Source: Nostoc sp. PCC 7524 (GTDB taxonomy: Bacteria > Cyanobacteriota > Cyanobacteriia > Cyanobacteriales > Nostocaceae). From it: a stretch of DNA of 64,000 bases. The notes under the pieces were generated by a model. The model made no database searches. It was not told where the DNA came from and saw only the letters and a program-made list of their open reading frames with translations. Below are positions 32,901-39,538 of this stretch, in pieces. A program made the translations under genes and the position numbers. Each line of letters opens with the position of its first letter. The stretch's first letter is position 1. The stretch lies in the NCBI RefSeq assembly GCF_000316645.1, contig NC_019684.1, forward strand, positions 2,199,501-2,263,500, read 5' to 3'.

Positions 32901-34807
32901 TTGTCATAAATATTGTTACCAAAAATAGCGTTATTAGTAGCATCGCTCTCACCAGCCACAATTGCTATGCCATCATTGGTGTTATTGCTAATCACATTCT
33001 CTGTAATTAGGTTATTGCTAGCACCATCACTAATTTGCACCCCAGCATCATTATTCTGGATGAGATTATTTAAGATTTGGTTGCCAGTGGCTGTTAGTGC
33101 AGAGATGCTGATACCTATATTATTGTTGTTGGCGATCGCATTGCTTTCAGTTACAGTTGCCCCACCAATCAAATTAAGCGCACTGGTAATGTAAATTCCT
33201 CCTCCACCATCCCCAATGATGTTGCCTTGAATGGTATTATTACCACCACCAGTGAGGCGCATACCCCAGCCACTAAAACCATAAATAGCTAAACCCCGAA
33301 TGGTACTATTCCCGGCGGTAATATTTAATCCCACAGCATCGGCTCCGGCTGCACTACCATTCAAGACAATGACGGGGCTACCTTGGTAGGTGGGCTGGCT
33401 GGTAGCGTCTAAAAAAACTGCCTCGGTAATCTCTGGCAGTTGGGATGATACATTAATTGTCTGAGGTTCAATTCCAGGAATGTTGAATAAAATCGTATCC
33501 GTACCAACATTGGTGTTGGCTTGTTCTATTGCCCAGCGTAGTGAACCTTCTCCACTATCATCAGTATTTGTTACTGTATAGGTTGTGCCAACATTAGGAC
33601 TAGCAGCAATGGCAAAGCGAGCAAAACCTTTTCCTGGACTGCGAATACCTTCTTGATTTAGTGGACTAACGTTATCTGGGTCATTGGCTGTTAAGGTGTC
33701 CCCTTGAGTAACGTACAAATACCCGTTTAAATATACGGCAGAACTACCTTTGCCGATATTAAACGGAGTGTTTGGCAGCGTTTCTAACCAACCATTAGGC
33801 AAGATGCGGGCAAAGTTACCGTTATTGATGATGCCACGACCTTCATTAAAAGGCCAGCCATCTGTGCTAGTTTCTCCCCTGATGAGGTAGAGAGAATCAT
33901 TGGCTATGGTAACGGAATTGCCCCAAAGGCTGGTTCCTGGGTATGCTTGAGTGCTGCCTGTATTCCACCCCAAGTTATCTGCTAAAGAGGTGATCACAAT
34001 AGTTTCTTGGGCTATGGGATTAGTACCATCAGGAGTGGAAGTTAAAAATGAACCATCAGGATAATTGGTATCATTATGACTCCACATCACCAACTGATCG
34101 CCACTGAGGTGATATAGGCGATCGCTGCTGGTATCATATTCCCAATCTCCACCCCTAGGAAAGTGCGCCCCGCTAAAGTTCCAACTGGGTGTTAATAATG
34201 TATGAGTTCCACCATCGGCGATGTCGTCTGTTCTGGCAAAGTTGTAATCACCACCGCCTGTATGATGTAGAATCACAGGCTGACCATCGACATCTAACCC
34301 GACAATACCCGCATTCGCATCAATCAGTGGATTATCTGCGCTGGTTTTCTCCCAAACCGATTGCCAAGTTCCCTCAACACCACTGGTTAAGTCATAACTA
34401 TACAATGCTCTAATATTTGGGCCACTGCGAAATTGATAGTAATAAAGCTTACTTCCAACGACAAAAAGCGGGTTAACTAAATTCCCAGAAGAAAAGGCAT
34501 CACCATCCACTCCTGTGAGATTTAATGTAGGTAGTGATTCCCAGCTATCAGTGTCGGGATTATAACGCCCAAAACGCACTGAACCATTAGTTATAACTAG
34601 TGCATCGAGTCTTAGTGCATCGAGTCTTTCTTCTGGATCATCAATTAAATCTCCATCTAAATCTATGTAATCATCATCACTATCAGCACTGAAGTCTGCT
34701 GCATATATATAAACTCCGTCGGTGGCTAATCCACCACCTGCACTGACACCATAGGTAAATGGTACAGGTGTTAAATTCTGCCAAGTTTCATGACTAACTG
34801 TGTGCAT
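17927..34807 (-). CDS. Giant secreted multidomain protein with CARDB repeats, subtilisin domain, Calx-beta and RTX tail (5,626 aa)
   Basis: Approximate domain order by residue: beta-propeller-like repeats (1-400); right-handed beta-helix with many NNxI turns (405-660); Ig-like unit (660-760); seven CARDB modules (767-1616); a distinct 290-residue insert (1617-1910); ten more CARDB modules (1909-3150); a PPC-type beta domain (3151-3255); a carboxypeptidase-regulatory-like unit (3530-3600); a second propeller-like region; a Cys/Asp cluster (4343-4373) and a beta domain with Fn3-like unit (4373-4640); two SdrD-B-like units (4656-4850); a subtilase domain (4893-5216) with Asp in VVTIDTGIDLNHP, His in DLNGHGSHVASI and Ser in GTSQAAPYIAG; two Calx-beta units (5273-5490); and RTX-like repeats GTSGSDTLIGTNGNN to the end. 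There is no N-terminal signal peptide, so type I secretion through the RTX tail is inferred. The role is probably a surface or matrix adhesin with a protease that is complete in its triad. ATG 34807 is the natural start. Confidence 0.93.
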   Translation of the reverse strand: MHTVSHETWQNLTPVPFTYGVSAGGGLATDGVYIYAADFSADSDDDYIDLDGDLIDDPEERLDALRLDALVITNGSVRFGRYNPDTDSWESLPTLNLTGVDGDAFSSGNLVNPLFVVGSKLYYYQFRSGPNIRALYSYDLTSGVEGTWQSVWEKTSADNPLIDANAGIVGLDVDGQPVILHHTGGGDYNFARTDDIADGGTHTLLTPSWNFSGAHFPRGGDWEYDTSSDRLYHLSGDQLVMWSHNDTNYPDGSFLTSTPDGTNPIAQETIVITSLADNLGWNTGSTQAYPGTSLWGNSVTIANDSLYLIRGETSTDGWPFNEGRGIINNGNFARILPNGWLETLPNTPFNIGKGSSAVYLNGYLYVTQGDTLTANDPDNVSPLNQEGIRSPGKGFARFAIAASPNVGTTYTVTNTDDSGEGSLRWAIEQANTNVGTDTILFNIPGIEPQTINVSSQLPEITEAVFLDATSQPTYQGSPVIVLNGSAAGADAVGLNITAGNSTIRGLAIYGFSGWGMRLTGGGNNTIQGNIIGDGGGGIYITSALNLIGGATVTESNAIANNNNIGISISALTATGNQILNNLIQNNDAGVQISDGASNNLITENVISNNTNDGIAIVAGESDATNNAIFGNNIYDNGGLGIDLGNDGVTTNDEGDSDGGANALQNYPVIISATLEGENTLIAGELNSLPSSTYRIEIFSNSSIDISGNGEGENLLTSLVVTTDESGNASFSVTLPVMLPEEYYITATATDALGNTSEFSAPIQIINNNLPDLIVGEVTAADTAALGETISVSWTITNQGLGSAINSWYDEIYISDDQIFDDNDTYVEYNWSGEYIPLEPGSSYTLNQDIYIPEYTTGGLRYLLFVTDVYDDQEEADETNNVVAQAINITAPNLVITSVTAPTTAITGQSIDLTWVVTNQGAAPTSIDNSWYDYIYFSRNDILGDDDDVYITNIWSSDYASLPLNPAENYTVEQSVFLPSEALGSGYLLFATDRWEYQGESHETDNVFAQAIDIAAPDLIVSAATAPPSGVVGEIISVSWTVRNQGTVTASRDWQDRIYISDDETLDGSDTFITSQSITSQTPLAADASYSITQDITLPNTTLGNRYLLFVADGNNAQGETDETNNVQAVAIELSAPDLVVSTATAPASGVVGEIISVSWTVRNQGAVTAFRDWQDRIYISDDETFDGSDTFIVSQSITSQTPLAADGSYNITRTITLPNTTLGNRYLLFVADGNNAQSETDETNNVRAVAIELGAPDLVVTAATAPASGVVGEIISVSWTVTNQGTVTASRDWQDRIYISDDETFDGSDIFITSRSITSQTPLAADASYSITQDITLPNTTLGNRYLLFVADGNNAQGETDETNNVQAVAIELSAPDLVVSTATAPASGVVGEIISVSWTVRNQGAVTAFRDWQDRIYISDDETFDGSDTFIVSQSITSQTPLAADGSYNITRTITLPNTTLGNRYLLFVADGNNAQSETDETNNVRAVAIELGAPDLVVTAATAPASLTLGGTTDLSWTVSNIGNSPAPSDWFDRVYLSNDTTFDSSDTLLTSQSAAASTPLAVGDSYTLSATNVTVPLTDTGDRYLLFVADATSNQGETNENNNVFSLPVTIAGALPGARSATVSGDVFLGGNYIELGLSRWGSFGTNATKPSNFYGTNARSQIGMSADFDGFLNGQDLRFDYFLPGSPEERWVIGYQAGGSTFTASNAARTGSTQISNSVTNTSTSDQLSAVSTGSYNNTLGITQQIGFRVDDKYFRNIVTLTNISAQTLNSVRYMRSVDPDNTVDLGGSFTTDNIVQATIAEDGRAIVEARTTSDSDPVFQRTGSRAPIFFYSNDPRAVASTFGFTNTNPYAPLAYDTPATRGQTIRDDQAITLTFDVGTLLPGEAATFVYYTSLDDRNFEDVIEELERPDLTVTSVTPGANPAEFGSSLDISWVIANNGLRETTGGWTDRIYLSSDATLSGDDLLLSSLPTGETTLFPSGNISRTTSINLPFDDNSTAGSYYILVQADALGNQLESVETNNVRAAAIELTLPPLPDLVISDATAPASLILGQTGSISWTVTNQGVGVASEDWSDRVYLSVDDILDDSDILLLTETIASQTPLDAASSYTISRNFTPGSTLTPGAYNLLIVTDSDRIQRESDETNNLRFVPLSINAPDLVVSSITAPVESVSGQPLEISWTVTNQGQAATGGTWTDYVYLVNADTGAFVRNVGNFSFTGTLAAGASINRTQSYNVPLELAGNFRVVVRTDNNNNIPEGTPNEANNTTIGDRPITIRLAPIPNLQISSVTTPTTAFSSQQTVVSWQVTNTGNGATSAPIWYDAVYLSLDTTFDDTDVFLGEAANSSYLNSGESYTNSLSVTLPRGIDSNYYFLVKTDSRNNVNELSNEGDNFGVGGPTRINLTPPPDLQVTNVNAPAMTFSGQPMNLSWTVTNEGPGRTLETAWYDRIFMSEDEILDSGDRSLAEIFRNGALNSGESYTASTTVNLPIGVSGNYYFFVRTDSRNQVYENIFENNNVNYDTTATVITLTPPPDLEVDFVTIPNTARAGSNITINYGVTNYGASETPNFSWQDTFYLSLDNQFDPTTDIRLGNVTRFGALNPDQGYERTVNFTLSNTLAGNYYLFVTTDSSDQVFELDNANNTRRSNNQVQITASPADLVVNTTTVPTTGEAGKSLRVQWSVSNQGTGDTIVTSWTDRIIASTDGVLGNADDVVLANFNRTGILNPGNSYSREEFVNLPFALEGNYQLFVVTDAGNTVYEASNENNNASVAIPVTISRQTPDLQVTQINVPATVSSGTPLTISWTVQNLGTGRTNSNFWYDDVYLSVDPNISASDIKLGSFYRSGALEPTVEYTATANFNLPIDLNGSYYVIVRTDRNNLVTEGALENNNDQASDSTVAVSLSPVPDLVVDAVDAPEQAIAGQPFSLTWTVTNNGAVTTGTWYDAFYLSRDQVFDRNSDIYLGFQNRTALGAGESYTTTQAFNLPRGLAGLFYVFAVTDGGNAIYERNGENNNTNYDGFSMEVILPPPSDLVVTDIVVPTNAVPGQPITINYTVQNQGTDAALGSWYDAVYISADNQWDIGDALVGQVLRSGTIASGNSYSGTITANLPGVTPGNYYAIVRSDIRNQVPEINEANNTGVSTNQVSIDAEQLIIDVADTATLRQGQSIYYRFNATAGQTIRLRLDSQNNQSFNELYVRQGAMPSRGEFDVTGIEPFTADPEILLPITQDGTYYVLAYGAQATSPAEYTIVAEDVPLSILDVSTNRIGNSGSATLSILGARFTEDTIFQLISPDGDVIAAGQVYLANSTQAFATFDLFNQDVGLYDVRAIQGFDASARLEDVVTVEAGTGFRLSSSLNGQQEVRPNRNYLFNVDYGNAGDSDTKAPLLIVQSATNTPLGLELNNLGAGAPLHLLGVSFDGPLNILRPGDTNSIPVYFNSATNEVNFSISTYSVENSTSIDLNSFEASIRPAGLTDAQWNSFIADIAPRVQTYGQYANLLNDLSEQLSGTGQPIYDVRELFARAYSENANFFATATLAGELRNASNNSAIANTEIAAYRLIDGGMELAGITTTNDQGQFQFSYLTNGQYEIIPTAPYVFDNNRDSIPDSVRPTFTITDTSVVSAGTLYADIPTAAPPIIQESTPSLARDSAGNLHLLWTREGQLWHAVNNGSGFEAQPLSQAFGSDVKLLINPNLINGTSEGLIATWSSGEGNESEIYYAIGQATAGGGYQWTAPIQLTNNSLYDGAFDLEITDNGTPLFIWQRQDFSIEDDADLYYGGITVENPEFLDPLSNVTILTTVANALQYSDAELEALGIHRVRYAQDLGRITIPSWVPFISGTYEAQFRADLVGQIDCTLILGANGQLRFKVGDNGELTGEVGGQARWTTNDDCEYEFQNARIRGVVAGGLNIPLTDYRLGPFAGIKIGPRIELAGGANLIWDAGSDFPSWPSRVEGSFRGSLGANVEGKVSIPILGEVKVTGRVLGNFNFKADANGLGPADPFFSVSVLLRAEATVFGRKRFIDWTGTWPGQDLGGQSVDGFMPSDLFGFSEQTFYDETLIFSISTDVDTGTLNDYSDDNASALTANLYEEGTPVLTKDNNGILYAGWTNQDGVVISQLNAATGQWLAPSVIAGSAGLANSDLVLAFDGDGDGLAVWSSQDVSGLNENNSQEEIRNSFIVGGDLVFSVYDATTTTWSSASPLFTLTGADRSLALGKDTDGNLVASWLHDHNDRQSTLYATIWDADTNVWSAPATIASGFFSGQPSVSALGAQPIIMWTQDDEAGINVVQANQSLKYSLFDGVAWSTPLDFTYSINEALAQNAISIFSDSSDFSELFGSSIPLPSPPEECCDCEEGDPECDDDDDDNNDDDNYDPPVRRPSDPNDILGPEGFGDERWINARNPLAYTIRFENEPTASAPAQEVIITQYLDADLDWRTFRIDDFGWGDLRFDLPGDRSFYSNRIDLRATQGFYVDVSASIDVLTGLATWRIATVDPTTGEAPLDAQTGFLPINDENGLGEGFVSYSVRTKRDITTGSVIDAEARIVFDTEAPIDTPPIFNTIDVGVPTSSVTSLPEVSDSPEFLVTWSGSDDPNGSALAGYTIYVSVNAGAFTPWLTNTTLTEATYIGELGNTYSFYSVAADHAGNVEAPPTTADALIRVAGGLASLGDLVWVDSNANGLRDADEPGLAGVSINLYDGSNTLVATTTTDTNGIYSFTDLNPGDYVVEFVPGTGYLFSPQNQGSNSALDSDADPTSGRSLTVTLNPRDNNLTVDAGVYQFATIQGQKFHDLDGDGVKDPTEPGLSGWTIYLDANRNGQLDTSEISTVTDANGNYIFTDLKPGTYNVAEVMQPGWQQTFPGTSNSNAAISTSASDAELYTPSASVTTTATSASPTASVSSLINLSNFRADPRFTDIDGSGFAVVTIDTGIDLNHPFFGPDLDGNGIADRIVYQHDFGDRDNNASDLNGHGSHVASIIGSSDNTYTGVAPGVNLIALKVFRDNGSGYFSDLEKSLQWVVANAQTHNIASVNLSLGDGRNWSTAGSYYGIGDELAALAAMNIIVTAAAGNSFYEFNSWQGVAYPAADPNTIAVGAVWSDNLGGIWNFSNGAQDYTTAADRIASFSQRDADLLDVFAPGTRIIGANANGGTSTLTGTSQAAPYIAGVAALAQQLAVQQLGRQITVAEFRELLATTGVMINDGDNEDDNVTNTGINFARVNVLALAEKILTLSPEAPTSGTTGSGTTGPGSTPTLGAQSLTHTINLTSGQVVTGIDFGNQRLAEMATLTFSAAAYSVNEDSTSVTSITITRTSSNGTLTATLTLADGTATAPADYDNTPIIVEFADGEASKIVTIPIIDDAVVEGNETLSISLGASSSYELGDITTATVTIVDNDIASVTITESDGSTNVTEGGATDSYTVVLTSQPTADVSITINGDSQVSTDVNTLTFTAANWNVAQTVTVTAVDDEAFEGNHSSTLTMTAASSDAKYDGIAIASVNVNITDNDTIINGTSGSDTLIGTNGNNIITGFQGADILTGGEGKDQFVYTSIRDAGDTITDFVPGTDTIVLTQLFQSLRLSHLNYETATAQGYLRFGTNSAGGTVLIDPDGFIGRAATTTLLTVQGVSQNDLASVNNFIF
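30294..30775 (-). repeat. Near-identical CARDB block, copy 1 of a 720-bp tandem duplication
   Basis: Bases 30294-30775 are identical to 31014-31495 (offset 720). Each 720-bp unit spans two 120-aa CARDB modules, giving an A-B-A-B order. Beyond the identical core the copies still match with only scattered differences to about 31020/31740. This marks a recent internal duplication in the giant gene. Confidence 0.9.
31014..31495 (-). repeat. Near-identical CARDB block, copy 2 of a 720-bp tandem duplication
   Basis: The partner of 30294-30775; the first mismatches are at 31013 on the left and 31496 on the right. The duplication keeps the reading frame because 720 is a multiple of three. Confidence 0.9.
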
Positions 34808-35245
34808 AACTGTAATTCAGTATATTTAGGGTAAAGTTTTGAGTGCGATCGCTGGCAATTTCCATTTCATCTGTGACTCGTCATCTTTACTTTTGAAGAC
34901 TTCTAAAATTGAATAAGTTGGCTAAAGCAGGATGAGGCATTGGAATCACTTTAGAAATGAAGTTTGATGGATACGATATTTTTTTAAGTAAAACTACTGA
35001 AAAAATATAGAAGTAATGTTAATTTTTGATTAATTAGTAATTATTAAATAATTAACCTTTTAAAAATGAGATGAAAGCATGACTAAAGAACGTCCAGTCT
35101 GATTTGATGTGGAACATACTTGCAACGCTAGATTCAATATTTGCTGATCTGAATATCTTGCACCAGATTTTCATCCCGCCAAAAAATAAATTTCTGGGCT
35201 GCATTGTGAGATGATTTCACGCTGGAGTTTACATTTTCGGAACAC
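34808..35245. other. Divergent intergenic region between the giant gene and cutA
   Basis: About 440 bp of AT-rich sequence with no supported gene. It should contain the promoters of both divergent genes. A TGTGA...TCAC arrangement near 35205-35220 was noted but its spacing (7 bp) does not fit a CRP site. Confidence 0.5.
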
Positions 35246-35563
35246 ATGAATTACATTGCCGTTGTTACAACCATTGGTAGTCTCGCCGAGGCGCAACGCA
35301 TAGCTCACGCCTTGGTAGAACAAAAGCTAGCCGCCTGCGCCCAAATCTCTGAGATTGAAAGCTTCTATGTTTGGAATGACGCAATTCAGAACGAGAAGGA
35401 GTTTCGCATACTTTTCAAAACCACTGACGCAAACTACCAAGCCGTCGAGGATGCAATCAGAAAACTCCACTCCTATGAACTACCTGCCATTCATGCCTTC
35501 GCGCTCAAACACATTTATGCTCCCTATGCAGCATGGATTGAACGTAATTCTTCAGGTAATTAG
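35246..35563 (+). CDS. cutA: Divalent-cation tolerance protein CutA
   Basis: A 105-aa trimeric ferredoxin-like protein of the CutA1 family, linked in E. coli to copper tolerance, with unclear molecular role. Visible family segments are VVTTIGSLAEAQRIAHALVEQKLAACAQI at the N-terminus (with the conserved Cys), FYVWNDAIQNEKEFRILFKTT in the middle and HSYELPAIHAFALKHIYAPYAAWIE at the C-terminus. Length and order are as expected. The ATG at 35246 has GGA about 6 bases upstream. The gene stands alone ahead of glyS. Confidence 0.95.
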   Translation: MNYIAVVTTIGSLAEAQRIAHALVEQKLAACAQISEIESFYVWNDAIQNEKEFRILFKTTDANYQAVEDAIRKLHSYELPAIHAFALKHIYAPYAAWIERNSSGN

Positions 35564-35824
35564 TGTAGGGGATTAGGGAGATAAATCTTTTTTTGTTTCG
35601 CGCAAAGGCGCAAAGACGCAAAGAAGGACGCTATAATCATCACTTTTGCAAGAAGTCTCTTGAATTGACGATAAGGGAGATAAGGGAGACAAGGAAGATT
35701 TTTACCCAATCCCCAGTTCCTAAACATTAGTCTCTTGGCATAGTCTATGTCAGCGTTGTGGCGAGGTAAACTGTTGGAATTGACAGATAACGTTAAGCTA
35801 CGCAAAGTTAAACACACAAGTCCT
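35564..35824. other. Intergenic stretch with dispersed repeat (GCGCAAAGGCGCAAAGACGC)
   Basis: It holds a purine-rich dispersed repeat around 35600-35625 (CGCAAAGGCGCAAAGACGCAA type) and a GGGAGATAAGGGAGACAAGG run near 35672. No gene is supported. An open frame running from 35747 into glyS is probably untranslated leader. Confidence 0.5.
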
Positions 35825-37975
35825 ATGCCGGCATTTTTATTAGAAGTTGGTACAGAAGAACTACCTGCAAATTTTCTCAGCGATGCTATCGAACAGTGGC
35901 GATCGCGCATTCCCCAAAGTTTAGCAGATCACAGCCTTAACAGTGAATCTGTAGCAGTTTACGGTACTCCCCGGCGGTTGGCGGTACTGATTACAGGTTT
36001 ACCATCCCAGCAACCAGACAGAGAAGAAGAAATCAAAGGCCCACCCGCCCAAGCCGCTTTTAAAGATGGGCAACCAACTCCAGCCGCCCTAGGTTTTGCG
36101 AAAAAGCAAGGGGTGGACATTGCGGCGTTAGAAGTGCGCCCCACAGACAAAGGGGATTTTGTGTTTGTCCAGAAAAAAACCCCCGGACTTCCTGTGGCAG
36201 AAATTCTCACGGAACTTGTACCGCAATGGATTTCTGGGTTAGAAGGTAAACGGTTGATGCGCTGGGGTGATGGGGATATGCGGTTTTCTCGTCCCATTCG
36301 CTGGCTAGTGGCATTATTAGATGAGTCTATTTTGCCGATTAAATTAGAAAATGGTTCTAAAATAGTTGTCAGCGATCGCATTTCCTACGGTCATCGTGTC
36401 TTACATCCTGAACCAGTCACCATTAATCAAGCCACTGATTACGTTAAAACTCTCCGCTACGCTTATGTAGCTGTAGACTCTCAGGAAAGGACAGCCACCA
36501 TTCAAGAACAGGTGCAAGCAACTGTAGAAAAATTACATGGTTGCACAGAAATGTACCCCGATTTGTTGAAGGAAGTCACCAACTTAGTAGAATGGCCTTC
36601 CCCAGTAGTCGGTAAATTTGAACCTGAGTTCTTAGCTTTACCTACAGAGGTGACTACTACGGTGATGGTTAGTCACCAGCGTTATTTCCCGGTATTTAAG
36701 GCAGGCAGTCACAGCGAACTTTTACCATATTTTGTCACTGTTTCTAACGGTGATCCTACTAAATCAGATATTATTGCCGTTGGTAATGAAAGGGTAATCC
36801 GAGCCAGATTAGCTGATGGACAGTTTTTCTATAGAACCGATTTATCAAAGGCTCTAGAAGACTATCTTCCCCAATTAGAAACTGTCACCTTCCAAGAAGA
36901 TTTAGGCTCTTTGCGTGCCAAGGTAGATAGAATCGTCAAGATTGCTGGACAAATTGCTACCCAATTGCAATTAGAGGAAAGCGATCGCCAGCACGTTGAA
37001 AGAGCGGCATTATTATGTAAAGCTGACTTAGTAACCCAAATGGTCTTTGAGTTCCCAGAGTTACAGGGGATCATGGGGCAGAAATATGCGATCGCTAGTG
37101 GGGAAGCACCAGAAGTAGCCACAGCCATTTTTGAGCATTATCTCCCACGGGGTGCTGATGACATCCTCCCCCAAACCTTAACCAGTCAAGTTGTCGGTTT
37201 GGCAGATAGACTCGATACCTTAGTCAGTATCTTTGGTTTGGGGTTAATTCCTAGCGGTTCTTCTGATCCCTTTGCTTTACGACGGGCTGCCAATGCTGTA
37301 GTTAATATTACTTGGGCGGCGAATCTGCAAATCAATTTAGCAACATTATTAAATCAATTCGCCTCTGACTTTGCCAACCAGTACACCAAAGACTTAGCAC
37401 AGTTAACCACAGCTTTACAAGAATTTTTCTTACAACGGATTCGCACCCTGTTGCAAGAAGAAAAGCAGATTGACTACGATTTAGTCAACGCTGTTTTGGG
37501 TGAAAATGACCCGGAATATACAGAACGGGCATTACAGGATTTACTGGATGTGCGCGATCGCGCTTTATATCTGCAACAAATCCGCCGTGACGGTACACTA
37601 GATAAAATCTACGAAACCGTTAACCGTTCTACTAGACTAGCAGCCCAAGGCGATTTAGATACCAAACAGCTAGATCCTACAACTGTGGTGCGTCCAGAAC
37701 TATTCCAAAAGTCTTCGGAGTCAGCATTTTACGAAGCTTTAGTCAAATTAAAACCGCAAACCGAAGCTGCACAAGCATCACGGAATTATCAAATGTTAGT
37801 AACAGCACTAGCAGAAATTGCGCCAACTGTCAGCAATTTCTTTGATGGGCCTGATAGTGTTTTAGTCATGGATCCAGAACCAGAAATTAAGCGCAATCGC
37901 TTGAATTTACTAGGATTATTGCGGAATCATGCCCGTGTGTTAGCTGACTTTGGGGCGATCGTGAAAAATCTGTAG
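35825..37975 (+). CDS. glyS: Glycyl-tRNA synthetase beta subunit
   Basis: The large subunit of the alpha2-beta2 glycyl-tRNA synthetase; the catalytic alpha subunit (glyQ) is not in this window. From ATG 35825 the protein is 716 aa, in the usual range. It begins [18 protein letters not shown], the invariable N-terminus of GlyS, which is why the open frame upstream to 35747 is not used. Further family segments are [62 protein letters not shown], and the HD-like region ending [14 protein letters not shown]. The C-terminal anticodon-binding part ends [21 protein letters not shown]. Confidence 0.97.
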   Translation: MPAFLLEVGTEELPANFLSDAIEQWRSRIPQSLADHSLNSESVAVYGTPRRLAVLITGLPSQQPDREEEIKGPPAQAAFKDGQPTPAALGFAKKQGVDIAALEVRPTDKGDFVFVQKKTPGLPVAEILTELVPQWISGLEGKRLMRWGDGDMRFSRPIRWLVALLDESILPIKLENGSKIVVSDRISYGHRVLHPEPVTINQATDYVKTLRYAYVAVDSQERTATIQEQVQATVEKLHGCTEMYPDLLKEVTNLVEWPSPVVGKFEPEFLALPTEVTTTVMVSHQRYFPVFKAGSHSELLPYFVTVSNGDPTKSDIIAVGNERVIRARLADGQFFYRTDLSKALEDYLPQLETVTFQEDLGSLRAKVDRIVKIAGQIATQLQLEESDRQHVERAALLCKADLVTQMVFEFPELQGIMGQKYAIASGEAPEVATAIFEHYLPRGADDILPQTLTSQVVGLADRLDTLVSIFGLGLIPSGSSDPFALRRAANAVVNITWAANLQINLATLLNQFASDFANQYTKDLAQLTTALQEFFLQRIRTLLQEEKQIDYDLVNAVLGENDPEYTERALQDLLDVRDRALYLQQIRRDGTLDKIYETVNRSTRLAAQGDLDTKQLDPTTVVRPELFQKSSESAFYEALVKLKPQTEAAQASRNYQMLVTALAEIAPTVSNFFDGPDSVLVMDPEPEIKRNRLNLLGLLRNHARVLADFGAIVKNL

Positions 37976-38058
37976 TCTCAAGCAACAAAAAAGGGTGTAA
38001 TTTTTGCCAATAAGCGATACCATAATGAGTGCTTAACCAGGGAACTCTGCCACAGTCT

Positions 38059-39438
38059 ATGTCCAAAGCTCACGTCATTGGATTAGGAAAGTCCGGTATT
38101 GCTGCGGCGAGATTGTTGAAACGAGAAGGTTGGGAGGTAGTGTTGAGCGATCGCAACACCTCCGAAACCCTTCTCGGACAACAACAAGAACTTGCCGAGG
38201 AACAAATCACAGTTAAATTGGGGTATTCACTAGAATTAGACGGTGCTGATGTCCCAGATTTAATTGTTGTTAGTCCCGGTGTACCTTGGGATATTCCTTT
38301 GTTAGTGAAAGCGCGAGCCTTGGGTATAGAAACAATTGGCGAAATGGAATTGGCTTGGCGGCATTTGCGAACATTACCTTGGGTAGCTATCACTGGTACT
38401 AACGGGAAAACAACTACCACTGCCTTAGTCGCTGCGATTTTTCAAGCTGCCGGATTTGATGCCCCCGCCTGTGGTAATATCGGTTATGCTGCCTGTGAAG
38501 TGGCTCTAGCCCAGAAACAACCAGACTGGGTAATCGGGGAAGTTAGCAGCTATCAAATCGAATCCTCTGTTTCTTTGGCTCCCCGCATCAGCATTTGGAC
38601 GACGTTTACACCAGATCATCTTGCTCGTCACCAGACTTTAGAAAACTATTACAACATCAAAGCCAAGCTGTTACGTCAGTCAGAGTTGCAAATTTTTAAT
38701 GGTGATGATGCTTACCTGCGTAAAGCGGGTATAACTCAATGGCCTGATGCTTACTGGACAAGTGTGAAAGGTGAAGATTTCCTCTTGAGTGAGAAGGGTT
38801 TTTACATTCAAGACGGTTGGGTGATGGAAAAATTACCACCCCACTCTCCACCTCAAAGAATTGTAGAAGCTTCTGCTTTGCGGATGGTGGGGGAGCATAA
38901 TCAGCAAAATCTCCTCATGGCGGTAGCAGCAGCACGTTTGGCAGGAATTTCACCAGCAGCGATTGAGAAGGCGGTGCGGGAGTTTCCCGGAGTTAGCCAT
39001 CGTTTAGAGCATATCTGTACTTGGGAAGGTATTGATTTTATTAACGATAGCAAAGCCACAAATTATGATGCGGCGGAAGTGGGACTAGCATCTGTTAGTA
39101 GTCCCGTGGTGTTAATTGCTGGTGGTGAGGCTAAACCAGGGGATGATACTGGTTGGTTGGCGAGTATTCAAGCTAAGGCGGCGGCTGTTTTACTGATTGG
39201 TGCGGCTGCATCGGCATTTGCTCACCGTCTAGAAGAGGTGGGTTACAGCAGTTATGAAGTTGTGGAGACAATGGAGAAGGCTGTATCTAGGGGGGCGGAG
39301 TTAGCCAAGCAGCATGATGCTTCTGTGGTGCTACTGTCTCCGGCTTGTGCTAGTTTCGACCAGTATCCTAATTTTGAGGTGAGGGGTGATCATTTTCGGC
39401 AGTTGTGTTTGGAGTGGGTGAGGGGGGAGAAGAGTTAA
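38059..39438 (+). CDS. murD: UDP-N-acetylmuramoyl-L-alanine--D-glutamate ligase
   Basis: An ATP-dependent Mur ligase that adds D-Glu to UDP-MurNAc-L-Ala in peptidoglycan synthesis. From ATG 38059 it is 459 aa. The N-terminal Rossmann-like domain has [17 protein letters not shown]; the ATP site is [19 protein letters not shown] near residue 115; then [52 protein letters not shown] and the C-terminal [25 protein letters not shown] at 38029 could extend it by 10 residues, but the conserved start is at MSKAHV. It follows glyS by 83 bp on the same strand, with a hairpin-free gap, so joint transcription is possible. Confidence 0.97.
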   Translation: MSKAHVIGLGKSGIAAARLLKREGWEVVLSDRNTSETLLGQQQELAEEQITVKLGYSLELDGADVPDLIVVSPGVPWDIPLLVKARALGIETIGEMELAWRHLRTLPWVAITGTNGKTTTTALVAAIFQAAGFDAPACGNIGYAACEVALAQKQPDWVIGEVSSYQIESSVSLAPRISIWTTFTPDHLARHQTLENYYNIKAKLLRQSELQIFNGDDAYLRKAGITQWPDAYWTSVKGEDFLLSEKGFYIQDGWVMEKLPPHSPPQRIVEASALRMVGEHNQQNLLMAVAAARLAGISPAAIEKAVREFPGVSHRLEHICTWEGIDFINDSKATNYDAAEVGLASVSSPVVLIAGGEAKPGDDTGWLASIQAKAAAVLLIGAAASAFAHRLEEVGYSSYEVVETMEKAVSRGAELAKQHDASVVLLSPACASFDQYPNFEVRGDHFRQLCLEWVRGEKS

Positions 39439-39538
39439 ACGCAGAGGGACACGGAGGTTCACGCGGAGGGGCGCAGAGAAAGAGGAGGATGAGTCTTGCT
39501 GTCACCTGTCACCTGTCACCTGTCACCTGTCACCTGCT
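39439..39538. repeat. Dispersed repeat and inverted heptamer array after murD
   Basis: An ACGCAGAGGGACACGGAGG-type dispersed repeat is followed by about five copies of CACCTGT (GGTGACA on the other strand) at 39500-39538. This array directly abuts the stop of the DUF3611 gene, so both convergent genes end in repeats. Confidence 0.85.

Noticed and set aside
18234..34413. Many plus-strand frames of 60-110 codons opposite the giant gene
   Set aside because: They are shadows of the long minus-strand frame; none has a domain or ribosome site.
35205..35221. CRP-type site upstream of cutA
   Set aside because: The half-sites TGTGA and TCAC are separated by seven, not six, bases and the right half is imperfect.
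35747..35824. N-terminal extension of glyS
   Set aside because: The conserved GlyS N-terminus begins at [14 protein letters not shown]; the extension lies in leader DNA.
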